A DNA stretch of 64,000 nt from Bacillus alkalicellulosilyticus (GTDB lineage Bacteria > Bacillota > Bacilli > Bacillales > Bacillaceae_F), in NCBI RefSeq assembly GCF_002019795.1, contig NZ_KV917381.1, forward strand, positions 1,237,210 through 1,301,209, written 5' to 3'. The position numbers and the translations under genes are program-made. Positions within the stretch are counted from its first letter, which is position 1. Each line of letters begins with the position of its first letter. The notes below the pieces were generated by a model that was not told the origin of the DNA, did not search any database, and saw nothing but the letters and a program-made list of their open reading frames with translations. Below are positions 49,322 through 60,332 of this stretch, piece after piece.

Positions 49322-51676
49322 ATGTTGAAGCCAAAATCAAGATGGAAACTAGAGTCAGTAGATGATGTACTCGTTGCTGAACTTGTGAAGGAACTACAAG
49401 TGGCTCCACTTGTTGCAAAGTTACTTGTAACTCGCGGATTTAATACAGTAGAATCTGCACGCCATTTTTTGAATACAGATCAAGCAGAGTTTCATAATCC
49501 ATTTTTAATGGATGGAATGCAAGAAACGGTTACTAGAATAAAAGAAGCTGTTGAAAAAGAAGAAAGAATTCTTGTTTTTGGAGATTATGATGCTGACGGA
49601 GTAAGTAGTACAACCGTTATGATATATACGTTGCGAGAGTTAGGGGCGCAGTTTGATTATTATATACCTAACCGATTTACTGAAGGGTACGGACCAAATG
49701 AGCCGGCGTTTCGTAAAGCGAAAGAAGAAGGCTATGATTTGATTGTTACGGTCGATACGGGGATATCTGCCGTGCATGAAGCTGAAGTTGCTAAAGAGCT
49801 TGAACTTGATTTTATTATAACTGACCATCATGAACCACCACCTGTTTTGCCAGATGCGTATGCGATTGTTAATCCAAAAAAGCCAGGGTGTACTTATCCT
49901 TTTAAGGGATTAGCAGGAGTAGGTGTTGCTTTCAAGTTAGCTCAGGCGTTACTTGAGAGAACCCCAACAGAATTATTAGATATTGTTGTCATCGGAACGA
50001 TTGCTGACCTTGTTCCATTAGTAGATGAAAATCGGTTACTAGCTAAAAAAGGAATTGAAGCCTTTCATTATTCCAAGAAACCTGGGATTCAAGCATTAAA
50101 AAAGGTATGTGGCATTGATGAACAGCCGATTACCGCTGAACATATAGGTTTTGGAATTGGTCCAAGAATTAATGCTGCGGGGCGTCTAGAAAGCGCTGAC
50201 CCGGCTGTTGAGTTATTAATTGCTGATAATTATGAAGATGCGTTGCAAATTGCAGAACGTATTGACCTATTAAATAAAGATCGTCAAGCCATCGTAAATG
50301 AAATGACAGAAGAAGCAATTGCTATGGTAGAAAGTGAGTTTCCGCCAAGTGATAATCAAGTATTAATTGTTGGGAAAGAAGGCTGGAATGCAGGTGTCAT
50401 AGGAATTGTTGCTTCTAGATTAGTGGAACGATTTTATAGAGCTACCATTGTGTTAAGTATAAACGAGGAAAAAGGAGAAGCCAAAGGCTCCGCAAGAAGC
50501 ATTGAAGGCTTTGATATGTTTGAGAACCTATCGATGAGTAGAGACATTTTACCTCATTTTGGTGGGCATCCAATGGCGGCGGGATTAACGATAAAACTAG
50601 AATATGTTGAAACTCTTCGGGACCGCTTAAATAAGCAAGCAAAGGAAACTATGACAGCTGAAGATTTTATACCATCTACCAAGGTAGATTTACGGACAAG
50701 CCTTTCAGAAGTTACACTTGGAGTCATAGAACAAATGGAACGTCTAGCACCATATGGCGTGTCAAACCCAACACCGAAGATTATGATTGAAGACGTAGGT
50801 CTTGAGCAAATCCGCAAAATTGGAAGCGAAAAGAACCACTTGAAAATGATGTTTGAACATGAAGGCTCTAAACTAGACGCGATAGGGTTTCATCTAGGTC
50901 ATTTACATGACGAAATGACGTCGTATGCTAGAGTATCAGCCATTGGTACACTATCAATTAATGAATGGAACGGCCATTGTAAACCGCAACTGATGCTTGA
51001 TGATATTGCTGTATCGGACTGGCAATTGTTTGATTGGCGTGACCGTAAACAGATTGAGGCAAGAATACTGTCACTTCCAAAAGAAAAAAGAACGCTTGTA
51101 GCCTTCCGTGAAACGACAGTTGATCAGCTATCACTGCATTCTTTTACAGAGGAAGTGAAACTAGTCTCTACTGAACAAAACGTTCAACTAGAGGGGAAGT
51201 ATTTAGTATTATTGGATCTGCCATATGAAACAAAAGAATTAGAGATGTTGTTCAACCAAGAGCAGTGCCCAGAGAGAGTTTATACTGTGTTTCATCAAGA
51301 AGAGAGTCATTATTTTGAAACCAATCCAACAAGAGAGCACTTTAAATGGTACTATGCATTTCTAAAGCAAAGAGGCTCATTTGAAATTTCTAAATTCGGG
51401 GAACAACTTGCTAAACATAAAGGTTGGTCAAAATCAACGATTGATTGGATGACAAACGTGTTTTTTGAATTGGGTTTTGTTACAATAAACAATGGCATCA
51501 TTACATTGCATTCGAATCCATCAAAAAAGGATTTAGTTGATTCAATTTCGTATCGAAGACGCCAAGCGCAAGCGACTATTGAAAACCAGTTTGTTTATTC
51601 TTCGTATGTTCAACTAAAACTATGGTTTGATGGAATCATGAAAAATGAAAGTAAACTCAAGGAGACGGTGAAGTAA
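49322..51676 (+). CDS. recJ: Single-strand DNA 5'-3' exonuclease RecJ
   Basis: RecJ processes ends in recombination and repair. The protein has 784 residues, near B. subtilis RecJ (786). The DHH domain shows [13 protein letters not shown] and TDHHEPPP, the DHHA1 domain lies at about 345-460 with GHPMAAG, and OB-fold and C-terminal extensions follow. ATG at 49322 has AAGGGG 8 nt upstream. apt overlaps its stop by one base. Confidence 0.96.
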   Translation: MLKPKSRWKLESVDDVLVAELVKELQVAPLVAKLLVTRGFNTVESARHFLNTDQAEFHNPFLMDGMQETVTRIKEAVEKEERILVFGDYDADGVSSTTVMIYTLRELGAQFDYYIPNRFTEGYGPNEPAFRKAKEEGYDLIVTVDTGISAVHEAEVAKELELDFIITDHHEPPPVLPDAYAIVNPKKPGCTYPFKGLAGVGVAFKLAQALLERTPTELLDIVVIGTIADLVPLVDENRLLAKKGIEAFHYSKKPGIQALKKVCGIDEQPITAEHIGFGIGPRINAAGRLESADPAVELLIADNYEDALQIAERIDLLNKDRQAIVNEMTEEAIAMVESEFPPSDNQVLIVGKEGWNAGVIGIVASRLVERFYRATIVLSINEEKGEAKGSARSIEGFDMFENLSMSRDILPHFGGHPMAAGLTIKLEYVETLRDRLNKQAKETMTAEDFIPSTKVDLRTSLSEVTLGVIEQMERLAPYGVSNPTPKIMIEDVGLEQIRKIGSEKNHLKMMFEHEGSKLDAIGFHLGHLHDEMTSYARVSAIGTLSINEWNGHCKPQLMLDDIAVSDWQLFDWRDRKQIEARILSLPKEKRTLVAFRETTVDQLSLHSFTEEVKLVSTEQNVQLEGKYLVLLDLPYETKELEMLFNQEQCPERVYTVFHQEESHYFETNPTREHFKWYYAFLKQRGSFEISKFGEQLAKHKGWSKSTIDWMTNVFFELGFVTINNGIITLHSNPSKKDLVDSISYRRRQAQATIENQFVYSSYVQLKLWFDGIMKNESKLKETVK

Positions 51677-52188
51677 TGGATTTCAAACAGTATATTACGA
51701 TTGTAGAAGATTTTCCAAAAGAAGGAATTCGCTTTAAAGATATTACGACGTTAATGCAAAATGGTTCAGCTTATAAAGAAGCGGTCAAGCAAATGTCTGT
51801 ATTTGCGAAAGAAAAAAACGCTGATGTCATCGTTGGCCCTGAAGCAAGGGGATTTGTCGTTGGTTGTCCGGTTGCTTATGAACTAGAGATTGGTTTTGTC
51901 CCAGTTCGTAAAGCAGGAAAACTACCTAGAGAAGTAATCTCGGTAGATTATGGGTTGGAGTATGGGAAGGATAGTTTAACCATTCATCGTGATGCGATTA
52001 CAAAAGGGCAACGTGTTGTAATTACCGATGATTTGCTAGCAACTGGTGGAACGATTGAAGCTACGGTGAAAATGGTTGAACAGTTAGGTGGAGTTGTAGT
52101 AGGAATTGTCTTTATGATTGAACTAACTTATTTAGAAGGTCGTGACCGATTAAAAGGTTATGATATTTTTACTTTGACTCAATATTGA
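51676..52188 (+). CDS. apt: Adenine phosphoribosyltransferase Apt
   Basis: Apt salvages adenine to AMP using PRPP. The protein has 170 residues, with [10 protein letters not shown] and the PRPP-binding loop [13 protein letters not shown]. It is coupled to recJ by a one-base overlap and ends the unit at a strong terminator. Confidence 0.97.
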   Translation: MDFKQYITIVEDFPKEGIRFKDITTLMQNGSAYKEAVKQMSVFAKEKNADVIVGPEARGFVVGCPVAYELEIGFVPVRKAGKLPREVISVDYGLEYGKDSLTIHRDAITKGQRVVITDDLLATGGTIEATVKMVEQLGGVVVGIVFMIELTYLEGRDRLKGYDIFTLTQY

Positions 52189-52199
52189 TATGGATAGAG

Positions 52200-52245
52200 G
52201 ACACGGAAGAAGTTAAGTTATTAACTTTTTTCGTGTCTTTTTTTG
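52200..52245 (+). terminator. Rho-independent terminator of recJ-apt
   Basis: GACACG with CGTGTC and an inner AAGTTAA/TTAACTT form a stem over 52200-52237, followed by a T-run. Confidence 0.85.
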
Positions 52246-52402
52246 TAAAAGATAAGAAACTATAAAAGATGGGAAGTATTCTACTGGACCTTTACTGCTT
52301 TGCTTCTAAGAAAGGTCGAATTGCTGTTTTAATATTAAGTTTTATATGCTGTTCCTTTTTTGTGATACAGGACCGCTATTTTCCCTATGAGTGCGTGTGC
52401 AA

Positions 52403-52575
52403 ACGGACAGGACAAGAGGAAAAAGCATTGGATGAGTCCGTAACCGAGAGCAATACGGACAGTGCAAGAGGAAAAAGCGCAGGAAGAGTCCGTAACGGGG
52501 AGCAATACGGACAGGACAAGAGGAAAAAGCGCAGGAAGAGTCCGTAACCGAGAGCAATACGGACAGGACAAGAAA
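52403..52575. repeat. Tandem repeat, period 52 bp, about 3.3 copies
   Basis: Units begin ACGGACAG-like at 52403, 52455, 52507 and 52559, an exact 52-bp period. Each full unit begins with CGGAC and has GTCCG about 30 nt later, so each can fold as a hairpin. It occupies the middle of the 800-bp gap between apt and relA, where no supported gene is seen. Confidence 0.85.
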
Positions 52576-52689
52576 GAACCACAATGACCGAGTCCGAAAA
52601 AGTTGATAAGCCTTTGAAATAAGAGTTTCTCTGTCTATTGGAGAACGGAGTAAATAAAGATACAATGATGTCTCGTAAGCTAACTCATA

Positions 52690-52735
52690 AAGAGCTCTAC
52701 GCATCGCAATTAACCAAAGACGGCTTTGCCGTTTT
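52690..52735. repeat. Degenerate end of a family I element
   Basis: GCTCTACGCATCGCAATTAA resembles the end of copy F at 60.7 kb (ACTCATCGCAATTAA), and is followed by a small GACGGC/GCCGTT hairpin with a T-run, again as in copy F. The rest of the element is not recognisable. Confidence 0.4.
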
Positions 52736-52897
52736 TAAGAACGTATAAAAATTAAGGGTTTCTTATTGATTTTTCTTATGTAAAGATATTTTAGTAAATG
52801 TCCACATATAATCTATCCATAAAAAGGTGATAATGGGAAAGGATTAGGAATGGATAAATTTTTAAGTCTGAATTCCGACATTTTTCTTTCAATTCTC

Positions 52898-52926
52898 TTT
52901 ACATGATGGGTAAACTTCATGATAAT
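52898..52926 (+). promoter_or_regulatory. Probable SigA promoter for relA
   Basis: TTTACA (52898-52903) and GATAAT (52921-52926), spacing 17 bp, 61 bp before the relA start. Confidence 0.5.
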
Positions 52927-52987
52927 AGAAGGATATAAAGTTTTACTGTTATTATTTTTTAATATTGATTATAAAAAAGGTGATTCG

Positions 52988-55171
52988 ATGACGATCGGTC
53001 AAGTACTAGAAAAAGCTAAAACGTATCTTTCTGAAAAAGATATGACATTTATAGAAAAGGCATACCAATATGCAGAACAAGCTCATAGTAGTCAGTACCG
53101 AAAATCGGGTGAACCATATATTTTGCATCCGATAGAAGTGGCTGGCATCCTTGTTGAATTAGGTATGGATGTGAATACTGTTGCTGCTGCATTTTTGCAT
53201 GATGTGGTGGAAGATACGCCGGTTACCGTTGAAGACCTTGAGCGCGAATTTAATGAAGAAGTTGCGATGCTTGTTGATGGAGTAACCAAATTAAAGAAAA
53301 TTAAATATAAATCAAAAGAAGAGCAACAAGCCGAAAATCATCGGAAAATGGTTGTTGCGATGGCCAAGGATATTCGAGTTGTTTTAATTAAGTTGGCAGA
53401 CCGTCTTCATAATATGAGAACACTTAAACACTTGCCACCTGAAAAACAGCGTCGAATCTCCAATGAAACGTTAGAGATTTTTGCACCTCTTGCGCATCGT
53501 CTTGGGATTTCGACGATAAAATGGGAGCTAGAGGATACAGCTCTACGGTATTTAGACCCTCAACAATATTACCGTATCGTTCATCTGATGAAGAAAAAAC
53601 GTGCGGAACGAGAACAATACATCGAGGAAGTTATCGGAAAAATTAATCAATCGCTCAAAGATGTTCATATTCAAGCTGATATTTCTGGTCGTCCGAAGCA
53701 TATTTACAGCATTTATAAAAAAATGGCGATGCAGAACAAACAGTTTAATGAAATCTATGATTTGTTGGCAGTACGTATTATTGTTAAAAACATTAAAGAC
53801 TGCTATGCCTGTCTTGGCGTCATTCATACGTGTTGGAAACCAATGCCTGGTCGATTTAAAGATTATATCGCGATGCCAAAGGCCAACATGTATCAATCTC
53901 TTCATACAACAGTGATTGGACCTTCCGGAGACCCTCTTGAGGTGCAAATTCGTTCTGAAGAAATGCATCGCATTGCTGAATTTGGGGTTGCTGCTCACTG
54001 GGCGTATAAAGAAGGCAAACAAGTGACGAGTGAAGAGAACTTGGCTTCAAAATTAACGTGGTTCCGCGAAATCATTGAATGGCAGGATGATGCCGATGAT
54101 GCGCAAGAATTTATGGAATCGTTAAAGATTGATTTGTTTTCCGATATGGTTTTTGTGTTTACACCTAAAGGAGATGTAATTGAGCTACCAAGGGGTTCGG
54201 TTCCTTTAGATTTTGCTTATCGCATTCATAGTGAAATTGGTAACCGTTGTATTGGAGCAAAAGTGAATGGGAAGATGGTACCGCTTGACCACCAGTTGAA
54301 AACAGGGGATATCGTCGAAGTAATGACATCAAAACATTCTTATGGTCCTAGTCAAGATTGGTTGAAAATTACACAAAGCTCACATGCAAAAAATAAAATC
54401 AGACAATGGTTTAAAAAAGAACGTCGTGAAGAAAACGTGGAAAAAGGAAGAGAGGCGATTGAACGAGAAGCCAAAGCTATCGACCTTGATCCAAAAGTAG
54501 TCATGACGTCTGAAGCACTTGCTGAAATTGCTCATAAGTTCAGTTTTGCCGGGGAAGAAGATATGTTTGCGGCTGTCGGCTATAGTGGAATTAGTGCCAA
54601 ACAAATTGTAAATCGATTAGCTGAAAAATATAAAAAAGATCATGGCATTGATAACGAGCAGCAATCACTTGATGAAGCCGTAAAAGGGTTACCAACCATT
54701 GCTCCGAAAAAGAAAACGAGCATTGGTGTCCGTGTCATTGGAGCTGATAATTTATTAATTCGCTTATCAAGGTGTTGTAACCCGGTTCCTGGTGATGACA
54801 TTATTGGTTATATTACAAAAGGTCGTGGTGTTTCTATTCATCAAACGGACTGTCCAAATGTGTTAACGGAGGATGCAAAAAATAGACTACTTCCTGTAGA
54901 ATGGGAAGCAGACCTCCAGCAAACGAAAAGCTATAATGTCGATATTGAGATTACGGGGTATGACCGCAATGGTTTATTAAATCATGTTCTTCAGGCAGTT
55001 ACAGAATCAAGAACGACGATTAATGCCGTGTCGGGACGTTCGGACCATAAAAATAAAGTCGCGACGATTCATATGACAATCTTGATTCATAACCTTGACC
55101 ATCTTCATAAAGTCGTTGATAAAATAAAAAAATTACCTCACATTTATTCAGTGAGAAGAATTATGCATTAG
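52988..55171 (+). CDS. relA: Bifunctional (p)ppGpp synthetase/hydrolase RelA
   Basis: The 727-residue Rel enzyme makes and degrades (p)ppGpp in the stringent response. The HD hydrolase domain (about 30-180) has HDVVEDT, so hydrolysis should be active. The synthetase domain (about 235-345) follows, then TGS (about 395-455, [17 protein letters not shown]), a helical/zinc-finger region with [14 protein letters not shown], and a C-terminal ACT domain. ATG at 52988 has AAAAAGGTGA upstream; the frame is open further 5' but lacks a ribosome binding site. dtd follows 11 bp later. Confidence 0.96.
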   Translation: MTIGQVLEKAKTYLSEKDMTFIEKAYQYAEQAHSSQYRKSGEPYILHPIEVAGILVELGMDVNTVAAAFLHDVVEDTPVTVEDLEREFNEEVAMLVDGVTKLKKIKYKSKEEQQAENHRKMVVAMAKDIRVVLIKLADRLHNMRTLKHLPPEKQRRISNETLEIFAPLAHRLGISTIKWELEDTALRYLDPQQYYRIVHLMKKKRAEREQYIEEVIGKINQSLKDVHIQADISGRPKHIYSIYKKMAMQNKQFNEIYDLLAVRIIVKNIKDCYACLGVIHTCWKPMPGRFKDYIAMPKANMYQSLHTTVIGPSGDPLEVQIRSEEMHRIAEFGVAAHWAYKEGKQVTSEENLASKLTWFREIIEWQDDADDAQEFMESLKIDLFSDMVFVFTPKGDVIELPRGSVPLDFAYRIHSEIGNRCIGAKVNGKMVPLDHQLKTGDIVEVMTSKHSYGPSQDWLKITQSSHAKNKIRQWFKKERREENVEKGREAIEREAKAIDLDPKVVMTSEALAEIAHKFSFAGEEDMFAAVGYSGISAKQIVNRLAEKYKKDHGIDNEQQSLDEAVKGLPTIAPKKKTSIGVRVIGADNLLIRLSRCCNPVPGDDIIGYITKGRGVSIHQTDCPNVLTEDAKNRLLPVEWEADLQQTKSYNVDIEITGYDRNGLLNHVLQAVTESRTTINAVSGRSDHKNKVATIHMTILIHNLDHLHKVVDKIKKLPHIYSVRRIMH

Positions 55172-55182
55172 GAGTTAGAAAC

Positions 55183-55629
55183 ATGAGAGTTGTATTGCAA
55201 AGAGTAACAGATGCTTCTGTTACAGTAGAAGATAAAGTCGTCGGAAGCATTACCAATGGGTTGATGTTATTAGTCGGAATTACACATGAAGATACGATTG
55301 ATGATGTGAAATTTGTAGCTGATAAAATCGTAAATCTTAGGATTTTTGAAGATGATGAAAAAAAATTAAACTTGTCATTACTAGATACGAAGGGCTCAAT
55401 CTTATCGATTTCTCAATTTACGTTGTATGGAGATACTCGAAAAGGACGTCGACCGAATTTTATGGCAGCGGCAAAGCCGGATTTGGCTAAAGAATTGTAT
55501 GATGCGTTTAACGAAGAACTTCGAAGCAAAGGCATTATCGTGGAAACAGGAAAGTTTGGAGCGATGATGGATGTTCAATTAACTAACCATGGTCCTGTTA
55601 CGTTACTAATCGAAAGTCCAAATAAATAA
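55183..55629 (+). CDS. dtd: D-aminoacyl-tRNA deacylase Dtd
   Basis: Dtd removes D-amino acids from tRNA. The protein has 148 residues and carries both family motifs, [17 protein letters not shown] and [11 protein letters not shown]. It follows relA by 11 bp with TAGGAG upstream, the order of B. subtilis. Confidence 0.96.
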   Translation: MRVVLQRVTDASVTVEDKVVGSITNGLMLLVGITHEDTIDDVKFVADKIVNLRIFEDDEKKLNLSLLDTKGSILSISQFTLYGDTRKGRRPNFMAAAKPDLAKELYDAFNEELRSKGIIVETGKFGAMMDVQLTNHGPVTLLIESPNK

Positions 55630-55702
55630 TGTTCGCGATGTAAGAAATAGTTAAAAGTTGGATATGCTAGATCTTGACTGTCACAAGAAGGGACGACCAC
55701 AA

Positions 55703-55879
55703 ATGAGATCTAGCATGAATCACCAACGAAGAATGAATGGCGAAGACGGACTTTTTTCTGTTGATTTTCATGAGTTCGTAGAAAAAGAACAACAACAATC
55801 TACTGTTGAACTAGCTGGAGAATTTGGACTATCAGTGCGAGATATAAAAGTATTAAAGAAAAAACTTGAGCGAAACTAA
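55703..55879 (+). CDS. yrzK: Small protein with HTH-like C terminus, YrzK position
   Basis: A 58-residue protein. The N terminus is basic (MRSSMNHQRRMNG), and the C-terminal half (TVELAGEFGLSVRDIKVLKKKL) looks like a helix-turn-helix of sigma-70 region 4 type. ATG at 55703 has AAGGGA 9 nt upstream. B. subtilis yrzK is also a tiny gene just before hisS; the match is by position and size. Function unknown. Confidence 0.65.
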   Translation: MRSSMNHQRRMNGEDGLFSVDFHEFVEKEQQQSTVELAGEFGLSVRDIKVLKKKLERN

Positions 55880-55898
55880 TTGATTTCGACAAAAACCA

Positions 55899-55927
55899 TT
55901 GACATCATATGATTTCATTCGTATGAT
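55899..55927 (+). promoter_or_regulatory. SigA promoter of the hisS-aspS T-box operon
   Basis: TTGACA (55899-55904) and TATGAT (55922-55927), spacing exactly 17 bp, just upstream of the T-box leader. Confidence 0.8.
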
Positions 55928-55959
55928 TAATAAAAATGTAACTCGATAAAGCTGTAAAG

Positions 55960-56203
55960 TGGGAAAAGTAATTAAGATAGAAATGGTCAGAGAGAGAGTG
56001 CCCTAGGCTGAAAGCGTTCTTCCATGGACCTTAATGAAAAAACACCCAGTAGGCTTTTCTCTGAAAAAATGAGTAGGAGAAAACGTAGACAGGCGTTAAC
56101 TGTATGAAAGTGGAAGCGAATGAAACAGCTTCAAATAGGGTGGCACCACGGGTAACTCTCGTCCCTGATCGAATAAGATCAAGGATGGGAGTTTTATTTT
56201 GTT
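55960..56203 (+). promoter_or_regulatory. T-box leader with CAC (histidine) specifier
   Basis: The conserved T-box sequence AGGGTGGCACCACGGG is at 56137-56152. Upstream is stem I with the specifier region, where CAC at 56043-56045 is the likely histidine codon. The terminator stem (about 56154-56194) pairs CTCTCGTCCCTGATC with GATCAAGGATGGGAG and is followed by T-rich sequence. Uncharged tRNA-His should stabilise the antiterminator and permit hisS-aspS expression. Confidence 0.9.
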
Positions 56204-56354
56204 TCCAAAAGGGTGAATTTATCTTTTGGAAACAAAAGCAGTGAGCCGGAAGCCGCTGCCCGCACTTAAAGGTGGTAGGAGTGCCTTTCTCCTACCACGA
56301 GCAGCGAGCGGAGGCAAACTCCAAAAGGGTGAATTTATCTTTTGGAAACAAAAG
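56204..56354 (+). repeat. Hairpin duplicated at 116-bp spacing between the T-box and hisS (element family II)
   Basis: A 35-bp segment with hairpin CCAAAAG/CTTTTGG at 56204-56238 recurs exactly at 56320-56354. Between them lie GCAGTGAGCCGGAAGCCGC, a second hairpin (GGTAGGAG/CTCCTACC) and GCAGCGAGCGGAGGC. It sits in the hisS 5' untranslated region, downstream of the T-box terminator. Confidence 0.85.
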
Positions 56355-56388
56355 TACATAATAGATTAAAGTTGTAGGAGGGAAGTTT

Positions 56389-57657
56389 ATGAGTATTCAA
56401 ATCCCAAGAGGGACACAGGACATTATACCGGGAGATTCTGAGTTATGGCAGTTTATTGAACAAAAAGCACATGACATTTGCCGACGCTATAACTATAAGG
56501 AAATCAGAACACCAATATTCGAACAAACCGAATTGTTTGCACGAGGTGTGGGAGATACAACTGATATCGTTCAGAAGGAAATGTATACATTTAAAGACCG
56601 TGGCGACCGAAGTTTGACGTTACGACCAGAAGGAACGGCATCTACCGTTCGTGCATTTGTAGGGAATAAACTGTATGGAAATGCGAATCAGCCAACGAAG
56701 CTTTATTACATAGGACCAATGTTTCGTTATGAACGACCACAGTCAGGAAGAATGAGACAGTTTGTACAATTTGGAATTGAAGCGTTAGGAAGTGACGACC
56801 CAGCTATTGATGCAGAGGTAATTGCATTAGCGATGGAATTTTACCGCGAACTTGGGTTATCAAATGTAAAGTTAGTCATTAACAGTCTAGGTGATAAAGA
56901 AAGCCGAAATGCACACAGAGAAGCTCTTATTCAACACTTTAAACCAAGAATTGATGAATTTTGTGCGGACTGTCAACAGCGTCTTGAGAAAAATCCACTA
57001 CGAATTTTAGACTGTAAAAAGGATAGAGACCATGAATTAATGAGCACAGCTCCATCTATTCTTGATTATTTAAATGAAAATTCACAAGCATATTTTTCAA
57101 AAGTAAAGAACTACCTAGCTGACATGGGTATTGCCTACGAGGTTGACCCTGGTCTAGTGCGAGGACTTGATTATTACACAAACACGGCGTTTGAAATTAT
57201 GCTTGGCGGAGAAGGGTTTGGAGCGATCACAACACTGAGCGGAGGCGGGCGCTATAACGGTCTTGTCGAGGAAATTGGTGGACCGGAAACGCCTGGGATT
57301 GGTTTTGCGTTGAGTATTGAGCGCTTGTTAATGGCTCTTCAATCGCAAAATGTTGTGATTCCTGTAAAACAAAGCATCGATTGTTTTGTCATTGCTTTAG
57401 GAGATAAAGCAAAAGACAAAGCAGCTTCTTTACTATTTGAACTTAGAAAAGCAGGAATCGTTGCTGATAAAGACTATCTTGATAAAAAAATGAAAGCTCA
57501 GTTCAAGACAGCGGACCGCCTACAAGCGAAATACACGGCGGTATTAGGTGATGATGAGCTCGAAGCGAATAAAATCAATGTCAAAGAAATGGAGAGCGGA
57601 AACCAAGAGGAAGTAGCGCTATCTGATTTCGTTAATTACATGAAAGCAAAATGCTAA
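56389..57657 (+). CDS. hisS: Histidyl-tRNA synthetase HisS
   Basis: A class II synthetase of 422 residues. It begins [13 protein letters not shown], has motif 2 ([15 protein letters not shown]), the histidine-specific [14 protein letters not shown], motif 3 ([11 protein letters not shown]) and a C-terminal anticodon-binding domain (about 325-420). GGAGGG precedes the ATG. Expression should depend on the upstream T-box. aspS follows 12 bp later. Confidence 0.98.
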   Translation: MSIQIPRGTQDIIPGDSELWQFIEQKAHDICRRYNYKEIRTPIFEQTELFARGVGDTTDIVQKEMYTFKDRGDRSLTLRPEGTASTVRAFVGNKLYGNANQPTKLYYIGPMFRYERPQSGRMRQFVQFGIEALGSDDPAIDAEVIALAMEFYRELGLSNVKLVINSLGDKESRNAHREALIQHFKPRIDEFCADCQQRLEKNPLRILDCKKDRDHELMSTAPSILDYLNENSQAYFSKVKNYLADMGIAYEVDPGLVRGLDYYTNTAFEIMLGGEGFGAITTLSGGGRYNGLVEEIGGPETPGIGFALSIERLLMALQSQNVVIPVKQSIDCFVIALGDKAKDKAASLLFELRKAGIVADKDYLDKKMKAQFKTADRLQAKYTAVLGDDELEANKINVKEMESGNQEEVALSDFVNYMKAKC

Positions 57658-57669
57658 GGAGGAAATAAA

Positions 57670-59469
57670 ATGATCGGAAGAAGTCATCATTGTGGAGAAA
57701 TCCTTGAAAGTACAATTGGGGAAAAAGTTCAATTAAAAGGGTGGGTGCAAACTCGTCGCGATTTAGGGCAGGTCATTTTTATCGACTTACGAGACCGTTC
57801 AGGAATCGTTCAAGTCGTGTTTAACCCTGAGTTTTCTGAAGCAGCACATGCAATTGCTGATAAAGTACGTAGTGAGTATGTTTTAGATATCGTAGGTACT
57901 GTAGTGAAACGTGACGAAGAAACGGTGAATGAGAAAATTCCAACAGGAACGGTAGAAGTACAAGCTACTGAAATTACCATCTTAAATAGTGCTAAAGCTC
58001 TTCCTTTCCAAATTGAAGGTGGGACTGATGTATCAGAGGATATTCGTCTGAAATACCGTTATTTAGATTTAAGAAGACCTGATATGCAAGAGATTTTTGC
58101 GCTACGTCATAGAACAACAAAGCTTATTCGAGATTACTTAGATGAGAATTTATTTTATGAAATTGAAACTCCGATGTTAACAAAAAGTACACCTGAAGGG
58201 GCAAGGGATTATCTAGTACCAAGCCGTGTTCATCATGGTGAATTCTATGCATTGCCTCAATCACCACAGTTATTTAAGCAATTATTAATGGTATCCGGAT
58301 TTGAAAGATACTATCAAATTGTTCGTTGCTTCCGCGATGAGGATTTACGAGCAGACCGTCAACCTGAATTTACACAAGTCGATATCGAAACTTCTTTCAT
58401 GGATACAGAAGACTTATTGGCAATGACCGAGCAGTTAATGGCTAAAATTATGAAAGAAACAAAAGGCGTGGAGATTTCTCCGTCATTTGAGCGCTTAACC
58501 TATGATGATGCAATGAATCGTTACGGGTCAGATAAACCAGATACACGCTTTGGTCTTGAGCTCGTTGAATTAACGGACATCGTTAAAAATTCTCAGTTTA
58601 AAGTCTTTACAGGAGCGATTGCCAATGGTGGAATTGTTAAAGGCTTAAACTTAAAAGAGGGTTCATCAAAGCTAACAAGAAAAGAAATTGATGATTTAGC
58701 AAAGTTCGTAGCCATTTATGGAGCAAAAGGGTTAGCTTGGTTAAAGGTAGAAGAAAACGAGCTTAAAGGTCCAATTGCTAAATTCTTAAATGAAGAAGAA
58801 ACGAATAATCTAAAAGAGGCAATGAATGCAGAGCCTGGAGATTTATTATTCTTTGGAGCAGACAAAAAACAAGTGGTCTATGATGCACTTGGAGCCTTGC
58901 GTTTAAAATTTGGTAAAGACTTTGACATGATTGACCAAAGTAAATATAACTTCTTATGGGTTGTAGACTTCCCGTTAGTGGAATACGATGAGGAAGCGAA
59001 GCGTTATGTTGCTCTTCACCATCCATTTACAAGTCCGAAAGAAGAAGATATGGAGTTGTTAGCTACAGATCCAGGAAAAGTAAGGGCAGAAGCATATGAC
59101 CTTGTGTTAAATGGGTATGAGCTTGGTGGAGGTTCAAAACGTATTTACCAACGACCTGTTCAAGAAAAAATGTTCTCAGCTCTTGGATTTAGTCCCGAAG
59201 AAGCAAAAGAACAATTCGGCTTCTTACTTGAAGCGTTTGAATATGGTACACCTCCACATGGCGGTATTGCCTTAGGTCTTGACCGATTAATTATGTTACT
59301 TGCAGGTCGCACAAACTTAAGAGATACGATTGCGTTCCCGAAAACAGCAAGTGCAAGCTGTTTGTTAACAAATGCTCCTGGTGAAGTAAGTCAAGCTCAA
59401 CTAAAAGAGTTGAACTTAAACATTGAACCGAAAAAAGAAGAAAAAGTAAACGCAAACGCAAACGCATAA
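57670..59469 (+). CDS. aspS: Aspartyl-tRNA synthetase AspS
   Basis: A bacterial-type AspRS of 599 residues: N-terminal OB-fold anticodon domain (about 1-105), class II catalytic core with motif 2 ([18 protein letters not shown]), the GAD insertion (about 290-420) and motif 3 ([15 protein letters not shown]). The C terminus ends in an Asn-Ala repeat (NANANA) from an AACGCA repeat. It shares the hisS T-box control. Confidence 0.98.
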   Translation: MIGRSHHCGEILESTIGEKVQLKGWVQTRRDLGQVIFIDLRDRSGIVQVVFNPEFSEAAHAIADKVRSEYVLDIVGTVVKRDEETVNEKIPTGTVEVQATEITILNSAKALPFQIEGGTDVSEDIRLKYRYLDLRRPDMQEIFALRHRTTKLIRDYLDENLFYEIETPMLTKSTPEGARDYLVPSRVHHGEFYALPQSPQLFKQLLMVSGFERYYQIVRCFRDEDLRADRQPEFTQVDIETSFMDTEDLLAMTEQLMAKIMKETKGVEISPSFERLTYDDAMNRYGSDKPDTRFGLELVELTDIVKNSQFKVFTGAIANGGIVKGLNLKEGSSKLTRKEIDDLAKFVAIYGAKGLAWLKVEENELKGPIAKFLNEEETNNLKEAMNAEPGDLLFFGADKKQVVYDALGALRLKFGKDFDMIDQSKYNFLWVVDFPLVEYDEEAKRYVALHHPFTSPKEEDMELLATDPGKVRAEAYDLVLNGYELGGGSKRIYQRPVQEKMFSALGFSPEEAKEQFGFLLEAFEYGTPPHGGIALGLDRLIMLLAGRTNLRDTIAFPKTASASCLLTNAPGEVSQAQLKELNLNIEPKKEEKVNANANA

Positions 59470-59482
59470 CATAAAAATGTTT

Positions 59483-59531
59483 GAGGGGTGAGACAAAGGG
59501 TATTTTACCTTTTGTCTCACCCCTCTTTGTT
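59483..59531 (+). terminator. Rho-independent terminator of hisS-aspS
   Basis: A near-perfect 18-bp stem (GAGGGGTGAGACAAAGGG, 59483-59500 with 59508-59525) is followed by a short T-run. The inner part resembles the nadA terminator (GGTGAGACAAA). Confidence 0.8.
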
Positions 59532-59554
59532 GTTTCCAGCTTTGTACTAAAAAG

Positions 59555-59806
59555 CTATTCGTCTGTGGTAAATGGTGATCCGGATGATGTGTGTTCGGTT
59601 ACCCATTCATGAGCTTTGTCAACAAACTCAGGCCAATGAGCCATTTGCACCTTGTATTGTTCCAACCAATCTATGGCATATTGCGGGTCAATGCTATGTT
59701 TCCAGCATTCAGATAAAAAAGAAACGATAGAAGATTCATTGCACTTTTGAAAGGTACCACATGTTTCTTTAAAGATTTCATGAATTCGTTCATCGATATT
59801 AATCAT
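59555..59806 (-). CDS. Hypothetical small acidic protein
   Basis: An 83-residue protein of no recognised family. It is acidic and probably helical, with three Cys (C16, C22, C34) and Trp-rich segments (ECWKHS, DWLEQY, MAHWPE). No membrane segment or signal is present. ATG at 59806 is chosen because GAAGGAGAG lies 6-8 nt upstream; the frame continues 5' without another site. A possible promoter lies at 59837-59866 on the minus strand (TTGCGT, 18 bp, TATACC). Confidence 0.65.
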   Translation of the reverse strand: MINIDERIHEIFKETCGTFQKCNESSIVSFLSECWKHSIDPQYAIDWLEQYKVQMAHWPEFVDKAHEWVTEHTSSGSPFTTDE

Positions 59807-59836
59807 TGGACACTCTCCTTCTTCAATAGATGATAG

Positions 59837-59866
59837 GGTATATCGAAAGTATGTCCTAAAACGCAA
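59837..59866 (-). promoter_or_regulatory. Possible promoter for the 83-residue gene
   Basis: On the minus strand TTGCGT and TATACC are separated by 18 bp, about 30 bp before the start codon. Confidence 0.35.
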
Positions 59867-59875
59867 ATTTGAAAA

Positions 59876-59909
59876 ATAAAAAAACTTCCACATGTTGAAG
59901 TGGAAGTCA
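59876..59909 (-). terminator. Terminator of the 125-residue minus-strand gene
   Basis: On the minus strand CTTCCAC pairs with GTGGAAG around a short loop and is followed by a T-run, just past the stop at 59907. Confidence 0.75.
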
Positions 59910-60284
59910 CTCAGGTTTGGTCATTTTTAGTTTACGAAACGAATCTAACAGTAAAGTTGGTTTTGATTCAACATATAAGGAAACCACACCATTTGATGTG
60001 TGTAAATAAAGAAATCCAATTTTCTTGGTAGCTTGTCTGAAAGACATATCAAACACATTCTTTAGAGGATAGCTCTTTTGTCTAATGGTGACTTTATCTT
60101 CAAATAACTCTAGGTTATGTCTGTATTCAACTGTCTTTTTCCCTGTCCACGTTATTTCTTGACTGTATTCTACGCATAATTGAGTGGCAATAGGCTTCAC
60201 AAAAACCAATCCTTTTTTCTTAGGGTTACCATTACTGTAACATATTAAATAAGGACATTCCAATCGGTGACAATCTTGTGGCAT
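59907..60284 (-). CDS. Hypothetical protein with N-terminal Cys/His cluster
   Basis: A 125-residue protein of no recognised family. C5, H6, C10 and C15 (DCHRLECPYLIC) could bind metal. The remainder is predicted beta-rich, with repeated V/T/Y alternation and a basic C terminus. AAGGGA lies 8 nt before the ATG, and a terminator follows the stop. Its start codon is only 12 bp from the -35 of the 6S RNA promoter on the opposite strand, so its own promoter must lie within the 6S RNA gene. Confidence 0.65.
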   Translation of the reverse strand: MPQDCHRLECPYLICYSNGNPKKKGLVFVKPIATQLCVEYSQEITWTGKKTVEYRHNLELFEDKVTIRQKSYPLKNVFDMSFRQATKKIGFLYLHTSNGVVSLYVESKPTLLLDSFRKLKMTKPE

Positions 60285-60296
60285 CGCTAATTTCCC

Positions 60297-60325
60297 TTGT
60301 CGAAACCGCTTACAGATGCTATACT
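60297..60325 (+). promoter_or_regulatory. SigA promoter of 6S RNA
   Basis: TTGTCG (60297-60302) and TATACT (60320-60325), spacing 17 bp. The predicted transcript starts near 60332. Confidence 0.7.
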
Positions 60326-60332
60326 AACAATA

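Noticed and set aside
52269-52547. Open reading frame of 92 codons across the 52-bp array
   Set aside because: No ribosome binding site, codons follow the DNA repeat, and other frames across the array are equally open. It is a by-product of the repeats.
52403-52575. Possible CRISPR array
   Set aside because: The whole 52-bp unit is repeated without unique spacers, and no cas genes are present.
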